From Haliclona indistincta (taxonomy: Eukaryota; Porifera; Demospongiae; Haplosclerida; Chalinidae), in assembly GCA_964017065.1 (NCBI GenBank), contig OZ024785.1, positions 10,681,086 through 10,745,085 of the forward strand: a DNA stretch of 64,000 bases. The letters run 5' to 3'. The notes under the pieces are model-generated. The model saw only the letters and a list, made by a program, of their open reading frames with translations, did no database searches and had not been told where the DNA came from. The translations under genes were made by a program, and so were the position numbers. Below, one piece after another: positions 15,101 through 21,837 of the stretch; the first letter of the stretch is position 1, and every line of letters starts with the position of its first letter.

Positions 15101-18100
15101 AAATTACTTTTAGTTCTAGTACCTCAGTACTGGAACAACACTAACTTTAGCGCTAACTAGTAAGTGAGCCTGAGAAAGAGAGTTATGGCTTCAATTCAAG
15201 TTTGCATTGAGCTGCTCTATGATTTGCAGCTATTATAATTAAAACCAGATCATCTACATGCAAATAGCCACAGTTACGAGACAATGCACAACAATCATTA
15301 CTAGTTATTGAGGCGAATGCAGCTGTTATCAATCATTGGCCAATAGAAACAATTACACCTAACTAAAGCAGTGTTCAACAGGGTACAGCACTACAGATCT
15401 GCAGATGGTAATGCTTCCTCAGGCTCAATTCTGCATTTGGCATGGCTAGGTAAAGTGTTAAGTGGATGAAATGCTGGTTTGAACATTAGACATTAGACAA
15501 GTGTTTCAAGATAGCTGAAATTTGCTGTATAACCACCGGGCGGTGCCTTTGATCTTACGGTTGCCTGGGCTACAAAGTGTTGTATATCCTAAGCTCGTTG
15601 TCTTATGTCTTATTGCTCAGCTACTCGCCTCACAATGCCAGCCGCTCGCCAGTCGCCACTGGTTAAAACGTGGAGCACTAATGCGTTAAAATGTCATCAA
15701 GTCTTTGATTGTGTGAATAAATACCAGTGATTTGACACATTAGTGACTGCAAGGTGACGCTTTACACTCAAAATCTTCCTTGCAAGAAGTAATAAAACCT
15801 CTGTATGACCTCTAATTACTATGACTATTACCAATACAAGGCACAGGCACGTTTTGTACCGTGTTTACAACTCAAGTTACAACAGTGAGTGTACAAGCCA
15901 GCTCTAGCATTCTTACTCACCACCATTACGTTCAGTCTATTGCTAGGTCAAAAACAGGTGTACCGCAGCGTGAATTCGAGGCTGAATCTAGGCAAATGTT
16001 TGTGCATTATGAATAATTTATTCATGATTAATTGATTCACCATGCGTTCTGCAATCTGATTGGATTGCAGAAATTCCTGTGACTGGTACAACTATTTGAT
16101 ACTTCTGACGCCAGACCCTTTCACTTAAATGTGAAGGGGTGGGGCTGCCAGACTACTTGTGTTGGTTTATTGAACCATTGTTAATATGTGATGGTGCATG
16201 GGTCTGGTGTAATAAGTGTGTTGCATTCTAGCTTATAATAAAGTAAGTGTGGTAGGAAATCATATATTGTCATTGTGGAAGTGTAGCCTTATTTTCTCTT
16301 CATTCTAGCTATGCAACAATATTCTGGTGGTTGGAACAATACTAGCCGAAATTTCAGCTATCCAACAGGCTACCATTATCAGACAGCTCAACAGCCTCAG
16401 TATAGTGGAACAACTTCAGGACAATATGGTAAGTCAAATTTACACATGCAGAATCATGAATGTGGTTCATACAATGCTAAATATAGGTTAGACGATGCTA
16501 AATATAGGTTAGACGATGGATTCGAGATGTCTACGGGATTTAGATCACCGCGGAAACCGATGTTTTAGACGTCCCGAGTGCGTAGCGCGAGGGCGTCTAT
16601 TTTGGTTTCCAAGGTGAGCTAAATCTCGTAGGCACCGAGAATCTATCGTCTGAGGTGTTTAGACCATACCTGCGCTTAAGCAAACGAAGCGCTCGCGGTA
16701 GTAGAGAGCCCAGAGAAGTTCCCAGAGTCAATCGAAAGCCCGTTTTCAAACTATGGCAGTATAAACTCGCGTGCATTTTCAACGATGCCATGTTGTTGTG
16801 GTTATTAATGACGTGGTTAATTAAAGGTGTTCTAAGTAAATTCAGCAGTGTACTAAGTGAAATCAGCGGTGTTCTACTTGATTTAGAACACCTCTGGTTG
16901 ACCAATCAAATTGTATGGTCTAATTATAGGTTAGAGACCTCAACCAACGGGATCTATGAAAACCCGAGTGGGATAATTCCTTGCTATCCAACAAGGAATT
17001 ATCAACGCTGTGCTAATGTTTTGTGAAGAACACAGCGTACTTCAGCGATGGGAAAACACAGGCGAGTTTAGCTAGAGTACGTTGCTAAACGGGTTTCCGC
17101 GTCTTGTTACACCTTGCTGGTACTCTGTTTTGTCTCCTACCGTCCTTCCGCCATCACTTTCGTGTCTGCTAGTGACTTTCTGACTTAGTTTCTGGACTTT
17201 ACTCATGCTCACATGTGTAGAAGCCTCACATCATGTGTTCTTGTAATAACAGTTTTATGGCTTGCACTTTCACTAAGCAAACTGTGGTCAATCTGTTTAT
17301 GGATGGACTCTATGGACTCCACAGCAAATAGAGCCTCTGCTCTAATAAATCTGATTGGTCAATAACATTGAGCTATACTCTAACACTCAGTCACAAAATT
17401 GTCCATGAGTATGAACATTCATTTACCTTAAACGCTGATTTTACAAATATTTAGTCCCAGGTGCATTGCCCTGTATGACAGTATTTTTCATATCAAACGC
17501 TTTCATGTAATTCGCAAAAGTAGAGCTATTATTTTTTTGTCCTCTGCAAACATTGTGTGACGTGCCTGACAGTGTTCCCTGTAGTCTGTATTGCAGTGAC
17601 TATCAGGAGTCAATTCAGGCACATAATATTAAGCACATCTCTATTATTGTACTGGCATAATTCAATTGCCTTTACTATATAGTGCTGTGTAACATGCTAA
17701 TAAGGGTAATATCAGTAACAACAGTTTTCTCAGACAGTACATTTGTAGGATATCTCTGGGATAACTCAGAAAATTCATGATGTGTTTTGGTTGCTGGCAC
17801 CAGGCTACATTGCGTCGGAGCTTAGGTTTAGAAGTTAGAACTACTGCAGAAGTACAGTCTTTGGCATCTTGATTACCCGTCTTTACACCAGTGTACAGTG
17901 GTTTTCACACTTCTTGCAAAATTTGATTCGTGAAGTGTGAACCGTACACTATCAGCAATAAAACGGTGTCCAAGTGCTGTAGTACTGAATCTCATTGATG
18001 CAATGCATATAAAGAGACTTGTCATATGCATTGCATCGATGGGAAATATGACCCATTATATCCCTCAAATAGCGCAATCTGATTGGTCAGAATTGTCTTA

Positions 18101-18424
18101 GTATGGTATAATGTGGTTCAAGTACACTATACCTTTTGTATTTAGCATGTGATGCTTATTATCTCCTCAGCTCAACAACACGGCTATCCCCAGGATACTA
18201 ACAGCTATGGAGCTGCTGCCAATCCCAGTAGTTACCCGAATGATGCATACACAAGTGCTACTCCTGCTGGTTATGGCTACACTACTGATCAAACTAACTC
18301 ATACCATCATTATCATGACCAGACTGCTGGTGTAGCCTCCACTGCAGGATATCCTGCTCGTGCTGCACAAACCCAACAGAGAGTAACACCTGGAGCTTAC
18401 AACAACTTTGGCACAGCTCGTTGA
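164..18424 (+). CDS. hnRNP A/B / DAZAP1-like RNA-binding protein, C-terminal part (5' end outside window)
   Basis: Four exons (164-260, 10718-10837, 16309-16428, 18171-18424) join in one frame and end at TGA 18422-18424. The first begins with VEIKVAEPR, which matches the end of the second RRM in hnRNP A/B, Musashi and DAZAP1 proteins (typically K-V-E-V-K-R-A-E-P-R). The RRMs themselves lie upstream of the window. The rest is a low-complexity tail rich in Tyr, Gln, Gly, Ala and Ser (QQYPGGYGAAAAQG, YHYQTAQQPQYSG, AGYGYTTDQTNSYHH), as in prion-like tails of nuclear RNA-binding proteins. All three internal junctions are phase 1, and the two middle exons are each exactly 120 bp. Introns 1 and 2 (10.5 and 5.5 kb) are filled with transposons. 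The protein probably acts in mRNA processing or transport. The exact orthologue cannot be fixed without the RRMs. Confidence 0.8.
431..548. repeat. Left arm of a widely separated inverted repeat
   Basis: About 117 bp, ending in TTAATTAA, are repeated in inverted orientation at 10090-10206 (shared words include TTTGTAACACCTTTAGTAAC and GACCAAGGGTTAAAATTATG on the complement). The arms enclose all the nested transposons of intron 1. They may be the halves of a palindromic MITE opened by later insertions, or two independent copies. Confidence 0.65.
963..1580. mobile_element. Foldback MITE with ~85-bp inverted ends and 7-bp target duplication
   Basis: The ends 963-1046 and 1498-1580 are near-perfect inverted repeats beginning CAAGAGTAAACAATG, with the inner motif GTAACGTGACAGGCACGTGA. 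The flanking 7-mers GTGCTAC (956-962) and GCGCTAC (1581-1587) differ at one base and look like a target duplication. The ends are related to those of the 3.2-kb element at 31256-34468 (CAAGAGTTTATAATG, GTAACGTGACCAGCACG). No transposase is present, so it is non-autonomous. Confidence 0.75.
1581..3466. other. Intron sequence without a recognisable gene
   Basis: Between the MITE and the DIRS remnant I find only short non-conserved reading frames on both strands. The phrase GTCAGGAATTTTTTT occurs near 1808 and 2929, so part may be old repeat DNA. The missing 3' half of the P-like transposase would be expected here if the DIRS insertion were simple, but I could not recognise it. Confidence 0.4.
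3467..4360 (-). pseudogene. DIRS tyrosine recombinase
   Basis: Two overlapping frames: 3992-4360 encodes the helical N-terminal core-binding part (AAFLAYEGLQPQSISAYLSA), and 3467-3931 encodes the catalytic part (RRAKTDPFGKGV near its start, MGRWESSAYLLYARTPRE near its end, which holds the expected nucleophilic Tyr). The stretch where the H-x-x-R box should lie, about 3630-3670, is short and out of frame: the neighbouring frame reads AATAAAAAGVPDHMI, the usual sequence after that box. So the catalytic His/Arg box appears deleted and the enzyme inactive. Confidence 0.75.
4357..4971 (-). pseudogene. DIRS RNase H domain
   Basis: A 204-codon frame containing ISDASGSWGCGAYL, ACKELVPIIAA, LLRSDNMSVVLALN and AGKDNRAADAIS. 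These are the four Asp/Glu-centred blocks of a DIRS/Ty3-type RNase H (D, E, D, D). It overlaps the recombinase frame by 4 bp. The upstream link to RT is lost to a TAG stop and a MITE insertion. Confidence 0.75.
5013..5169. mobile_element. Palindromic MITE (CTTCTTGCAA family) inside the DIRS element
   Basis: Nearly perfect arms of about 58 bp (CTTCTTGCAATGGTAAAGCG ... complement) surround a short loop. Related copies lie at about 15662-15815 and 22337-22520. It separates the RT and RNase H frames. Confidence 0.7.
5170..6640 (-). pseudogene. DIRS gag-like region and reverse transcriptase, frameshifted
   Basis: Three frames succeed one another on the complement. About 6114-6640 has a gag-like segment (LTWIYCFLSFIAAKTDREAT, GWIAYDQHFRQQ). 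5620-6363 has the RT N-terminal half (GKYRLIVNLSAPEG, LTKLDIHSAYRKV, LPFVLRSAP). 5170-5650 continues with the catalytic CHYLDDFLFWS (Y-x-D-D near 5570-5585) and the RT thumb. Single-base shifts near 5650 and 6120 break the frame. The Y-x-D-D residues are intact, so decay is recent enough for the domains to be read easily. Confidence 0.75.
6641..9477 (-). pseudogene. P-element/THAP9-like transposase, interrupted
   Basis: On the complement, successive segments match the P-element transposase layout. A basic N-terminus comes first (9382-9477 and 8711-8938, with GT-AG junctions). A linker follows (NHDEHFLSLPNLRKG near 8350; CAACTQQRKSLYILSKRV near 8140). After 7355 come FPEGSFPRLFWEEQ, MKWHPLFIRWCLYL, SQRTLRDYTHYAS, VMDEMHIKDNLVYD and FIDLGETNNHLLDLE. 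The frame runs into L-T-C-D-G-A at 6641, where DIRS sequence begins, so the 3' half is missing. A TTAA MITE (7355-7975) splits the linker; removing it with one TTAA restores the frame. I see no THAP zinc finger at the N-terminus. Confidence 0.75.
7355..7975. mobile_element. TTAA-flanked MITE (GGTGGCGGG ends, piggyBac-like)
   Basis: TTAA (7351-7354 and 7976-7979) flanks ends GGTGGCGGGTGC ... GCACCCGCCACC. It lies within the P-like transposase linker, whose frame is continuous if the element plus one TTAA is removed. That fits the seamless TTAA duplication of piggyBac-type transposition. Related elements are at 39417-40083 and 41031-41425. Confidence 0.8.
9560..9833. mobile_element. Palindromic MITE (GGTTGATACAGTGTGGTTAG ends)
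   Basis: The left end GGTTGATACAGTGTGGTTAG is matched by an inverted copy ending CTGTATCAACC near 9833. Pairing continues inward through GCCATACATGGCTT and CATGAGTCTGATA. No coding capacity. Confidence 0.65.
10090..10206. repeat. Right arm of the 431-548 inverted repeat
   Basis: Reverse complement of 431-548 with few mismatches, starting at TTAATTAA. Confidence 0.65.
10243..10312 (-). repeat. Dispersed relative of the 161-bp satellite
   Basis: Its complement contains CTTGGGAATTAAACTAGCAA and GACGTGACAGGATACA, closely matching the satellite unit at 27455-28077 (CTTGGGAATTCAACTAGCAA, GACGTGACAGGATACAATG). Confidence 0.6.
10838..12235. other. Intron 2 (5' part): no gene recognised
   Basis: AT-rich intron sequence. 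Two similar blocks (about 11800-11920 and 11970-12090) share TTTCTCCCAGTG and CACAAAGTA followed by CCGT, suggesting an old internal duplication or repeat family. A lone AGGTGGCG near 10994 resembles one end of the TTAA MITE family, but I see no partner end. Confidence 0.4.
12236..12314. repeat. 79-bp inverted-repeat unit with palindromic ends
   Basis: Ends GGTTAACCCATGGCA (12236-12250) and TGCCATGGGTTAACC (12300-12314) are perfect inverted repeats around a 49-bp core. It may be a very small MITE or a foldback of a larger element end. Confidence 0.5.
12356..12486. repeat. Dispersed repeat, related to 16676-16812
   Basis: The two blocks share AAACGAAGC, CTC, GGTAGTAGAG, AGAAGT, CCAGAG, GCGTGC and CCAT/TTGTTGT in the same order at about the same spacing. 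This is a diverged repeat family without an obvious reading frame. Confidence 0.5.
12594..15143 (-). mobile_element. hAT DNA transposon, structurally complete
   Basis: Perfect 17-bp terminal inverted repeats (TAGTGTTGTTCCAGTAC at 12594; complement at 15127-15143) are flanked by identical 8-bp target duplications ACTTTAGC (12586-12593 and 15144-15151), the hAT hallmark. The 2550-bp element holds one uninterrupted two-exon transposase gene. It looks young and may still be mobile. Confidence 0.9.
12816..14987 (-). CDS. hAT transposase with BED zinc finger
   Basis: Exon 1 is 14987-13539 and exon 2 is 13481-12816; the 57-bp GT-AG intron joins in phase 0, giving 704 residues with no internal stop. 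The N-terminal 70 residues form a BED finger (SPVWSYFKYE ... KCVCQV ... CGKELKGSYASNMKKHLKQKH). An Asp/Ser-rich acidic insert (about residues 270-310) sits within the RNase H-like core. NCPTRWDSMFLMIERL is the conserved hAT block. The C-terminus carries the hAT dimerisation domain (LPLDPILYWI, SSAPVERCFSVSGQ). Start chosen at the first ATG of the BED frame. Cut-and-paste transposase; whether it is expressed is unknown. Confidence 0.88.
15662..15815. mobile_element. MITE copy (CTTCTTGCAA family)
   Basis: Contains GAGCACTAATGCGTTAA, GTGACGCTTTACACTC and the end TTGCAAGAAGTAATAAAACC, shared with the copy at 22337-22520. The left end is degraded. Confidence 0.5.
16474..16514. repeat. Tandem 21-bp duplication
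   Basis: The unit GATGCTAAATATAGGTTAGAC occurs twice in a row and begins a third time, just after exon 3 of the RNA-binding gene. Downstream to 17040 is repeat-like DNA, including the block related to 12356-12486. Confidence 0.6.
16676..16812. repeat. Dispersed repeat, related to 12356-12486
   Basis: Diverged second copy of the block at 12356-12486 in the same orientation. Confidence 0.5.
17041..18170. other. Intron 3 (3' part): no gene recognised
   Basis: No conserved frame. A short hairpin (ATGCAATGCATAT ... ATATGCATTGCAT) lies at about 17998-18043. Confidence 0.4.
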
Positions 18425-18571
18425 GAAACTTTCCTGTGACTGAACCATCATTGTGTTTGCTCATGCTTTGCCTTGAATATCCTGTTACTGTTCTCCATTA
18501 ATAATTTTTGTTAACTCACTCCAATAATAATTAAGATAATAATAATTTTTCATGTAGGGAAAAAATACATA

Positions 18572-18577
18572 AATAAA
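18572..18577 (+). terminator. AATAAA polyadenylation signal of the hnRNP-like gene
   Basis: AATAAA lies about 150 bp past the TGA of the RNA-binding protein gene, in AT-rich 3' UTR-like sequence, with no better candidate between. Confidence 0.6.
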
Positions 18578-19090
18578 GCACCAAAGGTGCAGATGCCTCG
18601 GTGCAGTAGCATGTATGCTAGCATGCAATTAGCGGACGCATAATTATGACAGCACGTATATATGCATGCAGTAGATCCACAGAAGGATCAAAACAGTATC
18701 ATGGAAGCATGCAATGTAAGCTGCAGTAGAAACACGTTAAAGTATACTGCAGCGTACAAGACTACTGCACTCATTGCTGTGAGAATACTGCTACAAATAT
18801 CAACAAACACAACTATCCACCATTCTACAAACACAGCAACTGCAGATGCATGTATACATGATTTTCTGTACAGTACTGCTTTAGTTATGCAATCAGAAGC
18901 CAATCGTTGCTGACCACAATTCAACTGGGCGTGTCTACAGTGTTTGGCACTATACGGGCGATACCTGAACATTTTGACGATACTGAGTATTTTGTCGATA
19001 TAAAACGATACGATGCTATAGGTATGGATACACAAAAGTGAAAAGTCAGAAAAAAAGAGTCTGGCAGAAAACAATGAAAATAAAACTTGA

Positions 19091-19228
19091 TTACAAGTTC
19101 TTGTTCAAAAACAAAATTTTGTCTACATTGCTTGGCTTTAGGTTGCTTCTCCTGGCCTGAACAACCTGTCCAGCCTTAGAAAACAGTCGTTTGGACGATA
19201 CAGAAGTTCCAGGAATGCATAAGTCTTC
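19091..19228 (-). pseudogene. hAT transposase C-terminal fragment
   Basis: On the complement, an open frame reads LCIPGTSVSSKRLFSKAGQV and then RRSNLKPSNVDKILFLNKN to a stop at 19091. This is the conserved end of the hAT dimerisation domain (S-S-x-R-x-F-S-x-A-G). The rest of the gene is missing; retrotransposon sequence follows almost at once (about 19262). It is unrelated in detail to the intact hAT at 12594-15143. Confidence 0.75.
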
Positions 19229-19261
19229 TCTTCCTCCGACGAATGCTGGTCTGCTTTCAAA

Positions 19262-21361
19262 TCGAAGTTCCTAGACATTATGTCTCTCTGTATTCCCACT
19301 AAACTAATCTCTCCTTCTCCTCTCCCTCCTTGGCTCCCTAAATCCCTCCTTCCAAAAATTCGTCGCCGTCAAGCTCTCTTCCGCCGCTCTAAATCTTCCC
19401 CAAGCCTCCTTCCTTTATACCGTTCCCTCCGCAATTCTATTTCTTCTTCTATAAAAAAGTCTAAAAAATCCTACTTTAATCAACTCTCTTCCTCTCCCGA
19501 TAAATTCTGGTCCTTTGTAAAATCTCTCCGCAAGTCTCCTTCTACTGTCCCTCCCCTCTTCTCCAACGGCTCTCTCTTCACTTCTGATTCCGACAAGTCT
19601 CACTGTCTAAATTCTTTCTTTGCTTCTTGTTTCAATTCTTCAGCTAACCCTCTTAATCCAATCCCTCCTTTCTCCTGTCCTCCTCTTGATCATTCTTTCT
19701 TGTGCACTGAAGATTCTGTTCTAAAGTTAATCATGTCTCTCCCCTCCAAAACTGCCTCTGGTCCTGATTCTATTTCCTCTTTTATGCTTAAATCCTCTGC
19801 TCATTCTATCTCTCTCCCTCTCTCTATTTTATTCAACCTTTCCATCTCCTCCGGTCTTGTCCCCCTTGACTGGAAAATCTCCTCTATTGTCCCCATTCCT
19901 AAATCCTCTCCTCCTTCATCCTCACCCTCTAACTATCGTCCCATCTCTCTCCTCTCTTTAGTTAATAAACTCCTTGAAAAACACATCCATTCTATCCTTC
20001 TTGATTTCTCTCTCTCTAATAATTTAATTTCTCCTCTTCAATTTGGTTTTGTTTCCCACAGATCTACTACCAATGCTCTTCTCTACTCTACTCATTCCAT
20101 ACACTCTCTCCTTGAGTCAAACTCCTCTGTTTGTGGTGTATTCCTAGATCTAAAAAAAGCCTTTGACTCTGTCCCTCATCAACCTCTGCTTGACCTCCTC
20201 TCTTCTCAAAACTTTCCTCCTCTCCTGTTAAACTGGCTGCATTCCTACCTTCTCAACAGGTCTCAATCTGTCCGTCTCATGATCAATGGCTCCTCCTCTT
20301 CTTCTCAATCTGTTCTCTCTGGTGTTCCACAAGGCTTAATTCTTGGTCCTCTGCTCTTCATATTGTATGTAAATGGATCACTCACCTTTCCCTCTCACTT
20401 AATTGCCACCTCATCCTCTATGCTGACGACATATTTATCTTTAAACCTATTAAATCCTCTCTTGATTTTTATAACCTCCAATCAGACCTCTCTGTGTTTT
20501 GCGCTTTGCCCGTTCTTAAGCGTGCTTCTGCAGCATAGATATTAGCTAAGCTCGAGGAATAATAACCGCCAAGTCTTAGCTTGTTGTGGCTGGCTGCTGT
20601 GTCGTAGGTGTGGTTCGTCGTGACGTCGTACAAATTGTAGTGATGTCACAAACATGGCGCTATTGTATTAGCTTCAATGGGAGAGAGCTGTAGAGCATCG
20701 TGTGTCTTGTATTTTCTCATGGTCAAAGTTGCAATCTGCATTAATGCAATAGAAATAGCGATGTAGAAAGTTTTGTAGACTAAATTAAAAAATCAGATGA
20801 GTGCCCTCTTTAGGCTGTAAGCACTGTATTAGGTTTAATTTTCAGACATTTTTATCGTTTTTCTTCTTCCTCTTCTATTATTCGTTTATATTTTTCATTA
20901 GTCCGTCCAATTCTCGAATACTGCTCTCCTGTCTGGTCTCCTTCCTCTTCCACACTGTCTTCTAAACTAGAATCTGTCCAGTCTTTTGCTTTGAATCTCG
21001 CTTCTAAATTCAATTCCGACTCTATTCCCTCTATTTCTTCTTCTCATCACATTTCTCTCTTCTCGCCGCAAAATTTCAAGTCTAAAATCTCTCTACAAAA
21101 TTTCCCACAACCCTTTTCACTTTCCTTGCTCCTCTATTCTCATAAAACACCCCCGTCCTCCCTACCCCATTCGCTCCTATGACCCTAACAACTTCCTTCC
21201 TATTTTTTCCCACTCCAGTTCCTTCTCTAAATCCTATTTTCCCTCTACAATTCTTCTATGGAACTCTCTTGACTCTTCTATCAAATCTTCTCTCTCTCTG
21301 TCCAGTTTTTCTTTTCAAGTCTCTAGACATATTAACGATGCCCTACCATAATTATTTTTAA
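19262..21361 (+). mobile_element. 5'-truncated non-LTR retrotransposon (Jockey/CR1/L2-like)
   Basis: The frame 19280-20545 covers the pre-RT linker (LYRSLRNSISSSIKKSKKSY, FWSFVKSLRKSP) and RT blocks (SNYRPISLLS, QFGFVSHRSTTNAL, FLDLKKAFDSVPH, SGVPQGLILGPLLFILYVN). The catalytic LILYADDIFIF is present near 20410-20445 but in another frame, so there is a small indel near 20390. RT C-terminal sequence resumes at about 20870 (VRPILEYCSPVWSPSSS), after unrelated DNA. No endonuclease domain is seen, so the copy is 5'-truncated. The coding strand is strikingly C/T-rich. Confidence 0.8.
20530..20865. other. Insertion or replacement inside the non-LTR element
   Basis: Sequence of ordinary composition that breaks the pyrimidine-rich strand between the YADD block and the RT C-terminus. 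No terminal repeats were recognised. About 100 residues of RT expected here are absent, so it may replace a deletion. Confidence 0.5.
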
Positions 21362-21575
21362 CTTTTTAGTGCACATCGCTAGAGTACTAGAGCATGGCGA
21401 GTTGAGCGCTACTGTTGCTATTGTTATTCCTGATTACGTTTACACACGTACTGCAATCTAGAACCGCCAGATTTCTGGCTGCGAGAATAAGTCCAATCTC
21501 ACTGCACGCAGCAACTCTGTCCGGCTGCACCGACTCTGCATGAATACCCTTTGTTATAGAAATCCCCCAGCTATT

Positions 21576-21837
21576 CTTGTGCCACTTCCCAGCCACTCGT
21601 TATTTTCTTTTCTCGTCTTTACTATTAAACGCTGTATATATCCCCCCAATTCGATTTCGCCAGATCAATACACCTGTAGCTGTGATGATAAATTATTATT
21701 CATGACTCATGCACAAGTCATGAATATAATCACAGCTATTGCTGATCTGGCGAAATAGAATAATACTTTGAGGTGCATTACGCCGTTGTAATAAAGACGA
21801 AAAAAGAAAATAATGAGTTGCTGGGAAGAGGCACAAG
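21576..21837. repeat. Palindrome covering exon 1 of the zinc-finger gene
   Basis: The left arm CTTGTGCCACTTCCCAGCCA ... TTATTTTCTTTTCTCGTCTT (21576-21625) pairs with the right arm ending TGGGAAGAGGCACAAG (to 21837). A second inner pairing (TTTCGCCAGATCAA ... CTGATCTGGCGAAAT) closes around 21660-21755. The right arm contains the proposed first exon of the downstream gene. Confidence 0.65.

Larger units (their letters stand above)
12520..15529. mobile_element. Inverted-repeat element split by the hAT insertion
   Basis: Sequence 12520-12590 (TACAGCAAATTTCAGCTATC ... CATCCACTTAACACTTTA) is repeated in inverted orientation at 15455-15529. The intact hAT element lies just inside the left arm, at the arm's own ACTTTAGC. 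Without the hAT, the host element is about 450 bp and non-coding. Confidence 0.6.
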
